From Dissophora ornata (Eukaryota; Mortierellomycota; Mortierellomycetes; Mortierellales; Mortierellaceae): a stretch of DNA of 59,169 nt. The notes below the pieces were generated by a model. That model had not been told where the DNA came from, searched no databases, and saw nothing but the letters and a program-made list of their open reading frames with translations. Where the stretch lies: NCBI GenBank assembly GCA_025201705.1, contig MU616673.1, positions 1 to 59,169 on the forward strand, written 5' to 3'. Made by a program: the position numbers and the translations under genes. Below are positions 46,999 to 56,598 of the stretch, piece by piece. Each line of letters starts with the position of its first letter. Position 1 is the first letter of the stretch.

Positions 46999-48406
46999 CT
47001 AACCGTGAAGCAACTGGTTGAGCTTGTTCATCTTGGAGGAGACGGACAAGTCAATGGTCTTGTCACCGAACTCAACAACCAAACCACCGAGGATGGAAGG
47101 GTTGACCTAGAAAACATCCGCGTGCGAATCGAATAGTGTGAGCGACAAAGTCTTTCAAATCAAATCCGACGGGTAATCGATGCCGATTAAACAGTAAATT
47201 ACCTTGTTGGAGACAATGAGGGTCTGCTTGGGGGTGACGAAAGCAGACTTGGCGAGGTAGCCCTTGATCTTGGCGACCTCCTTGGCATCCAACTCCTGTT
47301 ATGGGCGCCATCAGCATATAGAATCATGGTGTGAGAACTCCATTAAAATGAATACCCCGGTGTAAAAGCTCCATGACTAGCACCACGTCCATTCTCCAAC
47401 GCGAAAAACACGGTACCTTGGCGGAGGTGATGGTGACCTGGACCTCACCGCGGTAAGCGCCCATCAAGGAACCGTACGAGTTGATGATCTTGATGGTATC
47501 GTAGAGACGACCGTTCTCGGCCAAGGTGTCGAAGAAGTTCTTGGTCAACTCGGTGTACTTGCCAGCAGCGAGCATCTGGTTGACACCGTTCTTCTTCTCC
47601 GTACGGTTGATGGTGGGGTTCTCGAGGAACTCGCGCAACTTGGTGTCCTTCTCGACAACACGCTTGACCTGCTTCAAGTCAGTCTCAACAGCGTCCAAAG
47701 CCTGCTTCTTGGCAGCAGCAGTGTACAAGGCAGTGGCATAGCGACCCTCAATGCCGTGGAGGACGAGGGGAACCTGGGATTTACACGGTAGGATTTAAAA
47801 AAAAAATCGGGTACGGTTAGAGGGGAGATGGTGCCGTAAAGTTTCGCAGTCGTTGCAGCTCCCGGTAGTTCATCGGTTCCTGAAGAGTCGTGGACGGGTT
47901 TCGACAACGAGATGAACGCTCCAGCCTCCTGAATCCGTGTTTCCTGCAAGGTGAAAAGGCGCGATGCTGGACAAGGTTGATCACTAAGGCGATTATCGAC
48001 GTGACGATCGGATCCAGATGTTTGGTCGATAAATTGTCGGGACGTGATTCAGGAGAAATGACGTTCAATAATTACCTGGACGTTAGCGGCGGTGGAGTAG
48101 CCACGGGTAGCCTAGATGATTCAGGAGCAGGGGCGAGAGGCGAATTGAAGTTAATGCGAGTTGCTCCAGGGGAAAAATGGACAAATTGATTGAATGATTG
48201 AATTGGGAGGAATGCGGTGTAGGGGTCTGAAAGCGTGAGAGTGCAGAAGAATTGGCGTTTGGCGAGGTGTGGGATCAAAAGCGTGTAGTGAATCGGGTCA
48301 TAACTGGACGGGGAGCTACGACGAGAGGTGATTGGTACATGAATGTGCTGAGTGTGAGGGCGATGAATTAGACATTTACTTGAAGGGCACGGCGGGCAGC
48401 GAACAT
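46999..48406 (-). CDS. ATP5: mitochondrial ATP synthase OSCP subunit
   Basis: Five exons (48380-48406, 48076-48111, 47417-47773, 47203-47295, 46999-47106), all introns in phase 0, give 206 residues; yeast Atp5 has 212. The first two exons are only 27 and 36 bases and encode a mitochondrial targeting sequence ([21 protein letters not shown]) with Arg/Ala/Ser and no acidic residues. The mature part follows the OSCP/delta pattern: [46 protein letters not shown], and at the end [24 protein letters not shown] sits on top of F1 and joins it to the peripheral stalk. The gene is divergent from the zinc-finger gene at 48775 across 368 bp. Confidence 0.97.
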
Positions 48407-48774
48407 GGCGATGGAGATTGAGGGGATGATGGTGAATGGAGAAGAGGGGAGAAAAGCGCTGATCGGGAATAATAAACAAAAAGGGCGGCTCGTCCCGCGC
48501 TCGTTGTCCTCGACTTCCGCACTGTGGCACGGGAATGGGGCATATCACGTGAAATTGGTAAACCATCACCGAGGACTGGACGATCGCGCGTCCAACAGGC
48601 TCTGGAGACAAGAGTATTGAATGCATGCACCATTCTTTTTGCTTTCCCTATTTCGCTTCTTTCATAGCCCCATCTAAACAACACCACGAGCAATCACTAC
48701 CTGGAGGCCGAACAAGGACTGGAATTAGGAAAAGGGCTGGACAACTGTCCCATCAACTCTTCCCATCTTCAGCA
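48407..48774. promoter_or_regulatory. divergent promoter between ATP5 and the Iec1-like gene
   Basis: A 368-bp spacer between genes transcribed in opposite directions. An ATG at 48625, in frame with the zinc-finger gene, would add 50 residues; it was not chosen because the added part has no protein character. Confidence 0.5.
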
Positions 48775-50403
48775 ATGTCCTCGCACTCAGAAGCTTCACA
48801 GCCGTCATTGTCCTCTACTGATCAGGTTTCTCAGGAACCGCACGCTACTATGTCCTCCGCGACACGACCTGACAGCCAAGACACAATATCACATCCTCCA
48901 CCTCCATCTTCGCCAGCCCGGGAACCGACCCTCAAACAAGAGGATTCTGCAGACAATCAAGGGGGGGACTCACATCTACGTGTGGATACTGACCATGGGG
49001 AGGATGGCGACAGTGAAGGTGATGGCGGCGAGGATGAGCACTCGGATGCTGACAACGACGAGCAAGACCATAACAGAGACAATGGCAGCAATGGCCGAAA
49101 AGGGAATGCAGGTGGAAGGGAGGCCATGGACGAAGATGGCGAACTGTCACTATCCTCGGACAATGACGAGGACGAAGACGCCGCTTTGATTCACCCTAAC
49201 GACGAGGAATACAGCAACTTGCCCGAGGAAACAGTATGTCGTTGGAAAGACTGTAGCAAAGTGCTGCCATCACTAGCGGCTCTCGTCATTCACCTATCAG
49301 ATGAACATATTGGATGGAAGAAGACGTCATACACCTGCGAATGGCAAGGTACGCTGGGGCAACATCGAGATGAGTTGAGCATGGGTATGGATATGTAAGG
49401 CTACCTGATCAACTCACTCTCTATAACTTTGTTATTTCCGTGGATGTTTAGGCTGTGCTAGGAGGCCCATAGCTCAGACAACACGCTTTGCGCTGATCTC
49501 CCACATGAGGAGCCATACCAAGCACAAGCCATATGATTGTCCAGTGCCAGGTAGAAATTTCTCCTCAGTCAGTGCAGTGGATAAATGGATTGCTTGGTGC
49601 AGTGGAAGAACGGCAGTCTAATTATGAATTGCATTTTACGGTACTTGAACCTAGAATGTGACAAGAGCTTTAGTCGCTCAGAGTAAGTACTCCGGCGACT
49701 TCATTGGTGAATTCACGCGTTATCACTCTCTAGCCTACACTGCTTGCTTATGTTGTATCTTTAATACTGCTCTAGCGCAATGGCAAAGCATTTGAAATGT
49801 CAACATGGCGATGTTCCTGAGCGATTCACAGGCCGCAAGTCTAGAGGTCGATACACAATGAAAGATCCTGCAGCATCCTCAACTCTACTCCCGTCGTCCT
49901 CGTTCGGCGCCAAGAAGCGGCGGCACCACGAATCCTCTCGATCCGACGCAGAGATGTCCTCTCTTTCTATGAGGCTGAATCCAGCAAAATTGCGGAAACT
50001 GGGGAGTGATGGTAATGGTGACCATCGGCATTATCATCGCAGGATTGCGGACAGCCTGCTACTGCAGAACCTGGATCATTCGAAACGAGGGGGACGCCGG
50101 CATAAGGATGACGACGATATGAACTTCTACCACCAGGATGGGGAAGAAGACGAGGATGATGACGCAGAGGACTCTGATTTCGCGGTCGACAATGGTCAGA
50201 CACCTCGGGAGCGATATGGGATCCTGAAAGCCAAGTTCCAGTATATAAACAATGAGCGCGAGTCCCTGGAGGCTGACTACGAGGATCTTAAAAAGAAGCT
50301 GACAAGGTTGCGGGTCGAGAGAGAGCTACTGCTAGATGCGCTTTTGACGACCGAGCAGGAATATCAAGACCCAGCACTTCAGGATATTGAAGATAGCGAC
50401 TAG
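48775..50403 (+). CDS. C2H2 zinc-finger protein resembling INO80 subunit Iec1
   Basis: Four exons (48775-49348, 49452-49550, 49655-49682, 49776-50403) give 442 residues; exon 3 is only 28 bases. An acidic, disordered N-terminus is followed by three fingers: CRWKDCSKVLPSLAALVIH with a following HIGWKK; CEWQG-CARRPIAQTTRFALIS with HMRSH; CPVP-ECDKSFSRSDAMAKH with LKCQH. The unusual HIGWKK linker and the split finger order resemble Iec1, a zinc-finger subunit of the INO80 chromatin remodeller in fission yeast. The C-terminus has a coiled coil (FQYINNERESLEADYEDLKK to RVERELLLDALL), which also suits a complex subunit. The family call is by recollection of pattern; GLI/ZIC-type fingers were considered, but the linkers fit less well. 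Confidence 0.72.
49591..49652 (+). other. tRNA-like sequence inside an intron
   Basis: This lies within the 104-bp second intron of the Iec1-like gene. It reads like a degenerate elongator tRNA: TGCTTGGTGCAGTGGAAGAA resembles the acceptor 5' strand and D-arm (A box), CAGTCTAATTATG resembles an anticodon arm, and GGTACTTGAACC resembles a T-arm (B box). The matching 3' acceptor strand is missing, so it cannot be a working tRNA. It may be a tRNA-derived relic or a coincidence. Confidence 0.35.
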
Positions 50404-50567
50404 CTCTTCGGAATCCTTAATATCTCTCGTGAGTTTGCTGCTTCCATATAAATGTATACTAGAAAAAATAAACCTCATCGGGCATGTTCGCTCACCCAGC
50501 TTACAACATACTTTTATTTACCAAAAAGATACGCATAATGCGCACGGTCGCTGATGTCTCCAACGTT

Positions 50568-51971
50568 TTACTTGCCGAATCCAGAAACAGCAGCTGAAGA
50601 GGCAGAGGATGGAGGCAGGGTCTTGGGTCTAGCTTCATGATCTGCTATTGAGCGCAAAAAGATTTGATCTGGTGGGTGATCCTTCTCGCCCTCCTCAAAG
50701 GTATACGAGCTCGCCACAGCCAATGTCTTCCCATCGCACGACCATGCCAGGGATGAGATAGAGGTTGGATAAGGGTTATACTGTCGTAGCCGCTTCCTGT
50801 TGAATCCATCCCATAGGGTCGCCACGCCATCTGATCCACCCGACGCAAATGTTCCATGGCTATTTGAAAAAAAATCACAAAGAAACTGGTTAGATGGCTT
50901 ATCCTTCGATCATGCGTCATTTTACTCCTTTTTAGCACCAGTCGCTGAAGATCAACTTACATTGGGTGATATGCCAAAGCGTTCACTGGGTAAATCATCT
51001 CCACTCCATCAATTGTCTTTCTATGACACTTAAACGCATACTTCTTTGACTGGCTCTCCGGACTCGGGTCAAAGAACTCGACAGCGACTCTTCCTTCGAT
51101 CGACGACGACGCGTACCCAAGCCCATCTCGCATACATCTCACCATCCTCGTTTGGTATTTCAGAGAGCTTTCTCGACGCTGTAATGTTTCCTTCATGTTG
51201 CGAAGGTCATAAATAAACACATGCCGACCAGCCATTGCGACCACGAGCTTTTGATCACAAACATCCAGCGAGAAAATCTTTTCCGGTTGGTTATATTTCC
51301 CGAGGTTGTGGCCGTGCTCTACTCCACCGGCACGATGGTCCCAGGTCCCAATGGTCTTATCCCACGATCCTGTTACCAGAAAGTCTGCAAATATAAAGAA
51401 TAAGCGTCAAAAAATAGAAAGCGAAAAGGCGACGAAGACGAAAACATACTAACAATAATTAGGATCAATTGGTAAGCCTCTCTCAAGCTGACAAAGAAAA
51501 CGCATGGAAAATGACTAGAAAACGTTACTGTTGGCAGTGCTGAAGGCCATGGCCCGCACGGAATCATCATGGGAACCCATAACAATATCCTTTCCTGTGG
51601 CAAAATCGTGCATCCTGACTTTCCTGTCCAATCCTCCACTGTAAGCCTCCATGCCCTCTCCAAAGCAACAGTCGAGAACTGCGGCGTCATGGCTGTATTT
51701 CGCAGTTTGCTGGTTCTTCACGATATCATATAATGCCACGGTCTAGATTCATGCGTGAATAAAGAAACATTTGCCGTTAAAACTGCCTGTTCGACGTTCA
51801 CGGAAGTCGTGGACCTGAATTGCCAGATCGCTGTTGAGATCTCAATCAAAAGAATGTGCTTTGTACCTTGTCCCAAGACGACACCATCAGCACCTCGGGT
51901 TTTGAGGGATGGAAGACCACAGAGGAGATGCCATCGTTTGGTGGTTCAAACAGTTCATATTCAGCTGCCAT
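50568..51971 (-). CDS. BUB3: mitotic checkpoint WD40 protein Bub3
   Basis: Four exons (51867-51971, 51529-51742, 50961-51384, 50568-50859) give 344 residues; human BUB3 has 328. The protein is a beta-propeller with recognisable blades: [19 protein letters not shown] at the start, [15 protein letters not shown], and the family-specific stretches [40 protein letters not shown] and [11 protein letters not shown]. The last exon has [20 protein letters not shown] and [20 protein letters not shown]. Bub3 binds GLEBS motifs of Bub1 and Mad3/BubR1 and phosphorylated MELT repeats of Knl1 at unattached kinetochores. Its start is only 136 bp from the stop of the XPG-Fanzor gene on the same strand, so its promoter must be short or overlap that gene. 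Confidence 0.97.
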
Positions 51972-52107
51972 TGTTGAGGTGGGGTTGGAAGATCTACAAA
52001 CTTTGCATCGGACTACGATGATGTAGCCGAGCTCACGTGACCCGACACTATGCCTGTCTAACTATGGATGATACGGTGCATCTTGCAACTTGGTGAGACT
52101 CCTGTGC
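51972..52107. promoter_or_regulatory. 136-bp spacer between the XPG-Fanzor stop and the BUB3 start
   Basis: This short spacer must hold both the 3' end of the fusion gene and the BUB3 promoter. In known Fanzor and TnpB loci the guide RNA overlaps the 3' end of the gene, so this segment and the last exon are where one would be expected. No stable fold was established by eye. Confidence 0.35.
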
Positions 52108-54064
52108 TCACTTTTTTGCTTTTTTCTCGATGCGGGTGGATGAAGAATTTGGTGCATCAGTCGTAGGATCGACGTCGGTGTTGGGGTCCTCCACGGAGAC
52201 GATCGAAACGCCTCTCTTTCTGGCTATTGCTGCTCCCTCACCACTACCGCCTGCTCCATCTCCACTGCTGTCCATGGCCTCAGCTGATGGTCCGCCAGCT
52301 TCTCCTCCACCACCACCACTACCGCCACCAGCAGCGACATCCACCCATGGGTAAGATCCGTCTTGACGCCGAGGTTGGAGGTAGAGCGGCCGCCGCTGGT
52401 GGATCAGGTGGTCCTTGATGGCATTGTTCATGTTCCCGGAGGCCATCACATCGCGCTGTTGGAAGCGTTTGCACGTCTTGCAGTAAATGGTGCGCCAGTC
52501 CGATGTCGCGCAGACAAAGTCATGGCAGATTGGGCATCTCTTTGACGAGTAGTATTCGTTGATACCAATGACTAGGTAACCCAATGACCGAGCCTAAGTC
52601 AACAAAAAGAAAATAAAGGAGGCATTGTTAGTATGTCGCTGTAAATGATTAACCCTGCCGAACAGTCGTCGCAACAGTGTGCCCTACCAGGCGGACGAAA
52701 AACGCCTGGAACGTGCCGTTGAGTGATGGCGGGCCTTGTGAAGCAGTAAACTTGGCCAGACCGACCGCGATCACGACATGTTGGTGCGGCATCCTTGGCC
52801 GTCCGACAGATCCACCGATCATGTTTAGCAAGCCCTCGGCGACCTTGTAAAACTCCTCCTTCCGACAAACTTTGGCATCCCATTGGTGCTTCCAGAAGTT
52901 GGTGTTATTGTAAAAGTCGTTCAAGTCGCTCTCAAAAGCCCTACGCGCCGCAACGTACTCGCAGAACGAGGCACCTTCTCCTTTGAGCGGTGGCAGGGCA
53001 GACTCTAGATCCTGAATGGTCCTGCCGGTAGATGCTCCGGTGGTGCTCTCCTTCCAGTCCTCAAGCCAGCTGGCAAAGCTGCCCGTTGGCTGCGATACGG
53101 CCTTGCGCTTGACCACCAAATCAAAGTACCGAGTCGTCTGAGGCTGTTTAGCCAGTTTGCGCGCCTTCTGCCTAGCCCTCCGCCGCTTCCTATCCCCAGG
53201 CTTCCGCTTGCCTCGCCTTGCTTTCTTCTTTTTTTCATCGCCCTCCTTGCCGTGGGGTCGCATCAATGTTGCAGGGGTCTGGCCAGGCGGGAGCGAGACA
53301 GTGGCGCCGACGATACAAGAGATTCCCAAATCGAGCGACAAGACTGAGACCTGACTCGGGTCAGCAGCCAACAGGCTCTCCACAGCTGCAGATGTGGAGA
53401 AGACATTGCGGGCCTCGGTTAGGTAACTGTTCGTGCCGCCAATGGTGTTGACGAGCGGGTTGGGCAACTTGTCTTCGGGAACACGGCGGTACCGGACAGA
53501 TTGCAACTCCTTCAGATTGAACGCCAGCAGCTGCAGCAGACGGCCATCGGTCCGGATCGAGCCCCTGAGAACATAACCCTTGCCGCGCCACTCCATGGGG
53601 TCAAACGTCTCAGCTCGCAGATACCCGAGGTGTTCACGGAGCCCTACCTTGCCGTCCTTGCCGTCCAAGTCCATGACTGTTGTCATCTTGCGGTAGCCCT
53701 TGTCATGCTTGTTTGGCGGGAGACCGACATCCGTCAGGAAAGTGGTGACAAAGCGGCCAGGCGTTGTCTTGACCAGCCAGTCCAGAGCGTCAGCCAGCGC
53801 GGGAACTATGGCTGGATCCTGAAAGTAGCGATCCTCGGCCATCATACGCCGGATCTTTTCCTTGAAGGTCGGCCAGTGCCAGAACAGCGGGAGCACCTGC
53901 CGCTCAGAGAAACCAATGTAGCGAGCTGCCAGAGGTGAGAGAGGCGCAATACGTCTCGATCCGCCACTGGCCTTGTTCAGAAGCAGGTAGTTCTCAATGG
54001 CAGGAAGCTCGGGGTCGATCATTGGAAGTACCGCGGCAGGTTGGCCATCCGCTTGTGAGTTGAT
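52108..54064 (-). other. Fanzor/TnpB-like RuvC and zinc-ribbon module
   Basis: Exons 4 and 5 of the fusion gene. RuvC-I is LSLDLGISCIV (Asp codon at 53330-53332). Where bacterial TnpB has a Glu after a hydrophobic strand (RuvC-II), this protein reads VVIAVGLAKF without one; a Glu occurs about 38 residues later in INEYYSSKRC (about 52555-52557). The zinc ribbon is CPIC...CKTC, and RuvC-III is the Asp of RDVMASGN (about 52450-52452). Loss of the canonical Glu with a substitute before the zinc ribbon is what has been reported for eukaryotic Fanzors. The intron between FFVRL and ARSLGY sits inside the module. Confidence 0.8.
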
Positions 54065-56490
54065 CTATTGTAAAGGGGAAAAAAAAGATATTGATTCGAA
54101 ATAAGTTTTGATTAGTGCTGCTCTCTTCGCATTTCGTCCGTGACAAAGCTTGGATTAACAACATCACATTACCTTCTTCTCAAGGGCGACCGAGCCGTTG
54201 CGATACATCATCTTGATTGAACGGTAGAGTTGCTTGGTGCTCGACTCGAGCAACCCGGCGGTTGGGTAGGAGACGTTGCGTGGAGGAGCAGGGGGCAAAG
54301 TGATGCCCAGGGAGGTGGCACGTGCAACCAGCTGGCCGACTTGCCGCTCGGCAACAGTCTTGGACTTGATCTTGCGGGAGTAGATATGCGCCAGAAGAAT
54401 CTGGTAAAAGGCGATGAAGGGTTTGTCCATTGCGGACGGCTCGGCATCCTCGTCACCATCATCCTCTGCGTCTTCCTCGCCTTCATTCTCAGCGGGAGCG
54501 CCAGCGGAACTGCTGCTGCTTGCCTGAGAATCCTGGTTGGGTTGAGGCGTCACACGGATCTTGGACTTGACGGCGGGACACAAAGAGTACATGATGGTTC
54601 GGTCGTTCTCGGTCAGACCACGCTCAAAGACAGTCTCGATGAACGCGCCCAAAAACTCCTGTGCGTGTCTCCTCGTCACGCGAACTTGCCCGACAATGTC
54701 CAGGATGCAGGCAGAGACCTCTTTCTGCTGAAGTTGCTGTTGCTGCTCAGACGAGAGGAGCTGATTGGCGTCGGTGGTGGCTGCTGCCGCTGCCCGCTTG
54801 CTATTAGCTTTGACTGTGCCAATGGTAAGAAAGACATGGGGATGCCCCCACGCCATGGCATTGATCAGCTGCCTCTTGTCCATCTCGTCGATCTTGAGCG
54901 GTGGCTTCTTGGCTAGGTCCTGCTCCTTCTTGAGCCGCCGAGCCTCCCGTTGCCGCTTCATCTTCGCCTTCTTCCTCGTGGCCTCAGCTATCGACTGCCA
55001 GTACCTTTCCTCTTGCTCCGCCGTGTATGGCTTCCGCTGGTATTGTTTGCAGATCGATGGTTGCTCGTGCTGCTGCGGTTCTGGGCGTGCCTTGTACGAA
55101 AACCGCGGCCGGTGCACCTGTCGCGAGATTCCAGGCTGGTGAGCTGGCCGGTCAATCACACGGTGCCTTCTAAATTCCCTGTGCCTGCCTTGCCGATTAG
55201 GTTTGGCGTTGCTGGAGCATGACGAAGAGTGCGATAATAGGCAAATAATGTGTTAGACTGTTTGCAAGTGATGGGAAAGCCATATTAGGGGTTATGTGAG
55301 AGAATTATATTGCACCTAATGTGTTACCTATTGATGCTCAAGTTCCCTTGGCGCTTCCGTTCCTTGGCTCTGTCATGCTGGTCCTTGACCAACTTGTATT
55401 GCTGACAGAGCAGCTCGTAGGACAGGGAAGGTACAGGGGAGGCCACCAAAGGCGTCGCAGACTGTGAGGACGGCGACGAAATAGAGGATACGCCCTCTGG
55501 AGCAGCAATCTCCTGGGTCATTGTAGTGAACACGAGAATAGAAGCCGTGAAGTCGATGTCTTCCTGGTTGCAGACTACGAGTGGACTTTCGAGATGCTCC
55601 TCCACCAGGAGCGGCACGTCTAATAGAGAAAGAGTCATGATGAGTCTGGTCATGTCCACGAGGAACAGAGGCGATATGAGCATGCCGGCAAGACATTTGT
55701 TCTTACCTGCATCGGGTAGATCCTTAATAATGCTGTAGTTGGTGGCAATACCCATCGATGGGATGTTCTTGTTCTGGTCATTGCTTGAGACGCATGCCAG
55801 GGCAGTGAACTTGGTGGTCAACAGTCCTGTCTGGGCCAGCACCGCCGCTCTCTTGTATTCGAGGATCTTGACCTCGTCCCACTTGCCCACAGGACGCCAG
55901 ATCGTCGTGACCGAGTCGTAAGCGAAGAAGTCAGAGTCTTAAGACAGAACAATGTCTTGGGGTTGGCACTCTGCAGCGATATCAATGTCGGCCTCGGTTC
56001 TGCACAGGCGCGCATCGAGCAGCTGACCCTGCAGAAAATGGACGAAGTCCTCCCGATCTCGGAGAGACCACTTGAATCCTCCATAGAGACTCTTCTCGAC
56101 ATTCTTGAACATCTGCCTGGTGGGCTGCCTGCCTTGACTGACGCAGTCGCTGAGCGTCTCGAAGGCGGTCTTGGCGGTCTTGAGGGCCTTGACTCGCTTG
56201 TTGTTTCGCTCGCGGTGAGTCTCCTTCTTCTCGAGAGCAGGGGCGCCGTCGACATAGAACGCCATACGCGAGGGGTTGCCGTACTTCTTGAGAAGCTCAA
56301 ACAGAATGGCATGTGCCTTTGTCTTGTCTTCTGCATGCTTGGTGTAGATCCTGCGAATTTTATTGTGGAAGGACAGAACATCTATGCGAATAATGGCATC
56401 GTCAGGCAGGTGGTGGTGCATTGGTAGACGAAGCGTGGGATGGTAGCCTCTTTTCTTGCGGAGCCAAGGGTAGAACCCCTTCAGTCCCAT
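52108..56490 (-). CDS. XPG/FEN1-like nuclease fused to Fanzor/TnpB-like RuvC protein; one in-frame stop
   Basis: Five exons (55707-56490, 55328-55619, 54173-55211, 52688-54064, 52108-52593) with GT-AG borders and matching phases (1, 2, 0, 0) form one frame of 1325 codons, broken only by a TAA at codon 184. Residues 1-261 resemble the XPG-N and XPG-I parts of FEN1-family nucleases. Residues about 360-700 are helical, with coiled coil, Gln-rich and acidic segments. Residues about 720-1325 resemble Fanzor: RuvC-I SLDLGISCIVG (Asp about 950), a basic bridge-like stretch, the region VIAVGLAKFTASQG, INEYYSSKRCPICH, a CKTC zinc ribbon and RDVMASGNMNNAI. A Gly/Ser tail ends in a basic, NLS-like EKKAKK. 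It lies between GPI16 and BUB3 with 108 and 136 bp spacers. No terminal repeats were recognised. Confidence 0.82.
55707..56490 (-). other. XPG-N / XPG-I-like nuclease module
   Basis: This is exon 1 of the fusion gene. Motifs in FEN1 order are: N-terminal MGLKGFYPWLRKKRGY (the Gly at position 2 is the FEN1-type processed end); RIDVLSFHNKIRRIY with the first metal-binding Asp; AFYVDGAPALEKKETHRER with the second; RTEADIDIA with acidic residues; DSDFFAYDSV with two Asp just after the stop codon; and a helix-turn-helix-like stretch TALACVSSNDQNKNIPSMG carrying the last Asp. All acidic positions expected for a two-metal flap-type nuclease appear present apart from the interrupting stop. The assignment is by motif order; the overall sequence is divergent from canonical FEN1. 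Confidence 0.8.
55939..55941 (-). other. in-frame TAA stop in the XPG module (codon 184)
   Basis: The TAA lies between IVLS and DSDFFAYDSV, where related nucleases have one ordinary residue before the conserved acidic pair. The frame is open for 183 codons before it and continues without shift for over 1100 codons after it. No intron can remove it without also deleting the acidic motif. Confidence 0.9.
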
Positions 56491-56598
56491 GGGAGGGGGC
56501 GATGTGTGAAATTGAGACTGACTTTTGCAGGGGCGAAAATATCTGAATTGGTGGCGCTGGCCTACATTTGCTTTATTTCATTGTCATCTCCGTAGCCC

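Noticed and set aside
48625..48774. 50-residue N-terminal extension of the Iec1-like protein
   Set aside because: Low coding character; the ATG at 48775 is followed at once by a typical Ser-rich start.
54230..54916. 228-codon plus-strand frame
   Set aside because: Antisense of exon 3 of the XPG-Fanzor gene. It is Leu/Gly/Cys-rich and has no family motif.
55900..55960. an intron that would remove the TAA in the XPG module
   Set aside because: No donor-acceptor pair spans the stop without also deleting the conserved DSD motif or breaking the frame, and protein similarity is continuous on both sides.
52108..56490. bacterial-type IS605/IS607 insertion sequence
   Set aside because: The gene has four spliceosomal introns, and no Y1 or serine transposase or terminal hairpins were seen nearby. 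It is a eukaryotic Fanzor-like gene, not a bacterial element.
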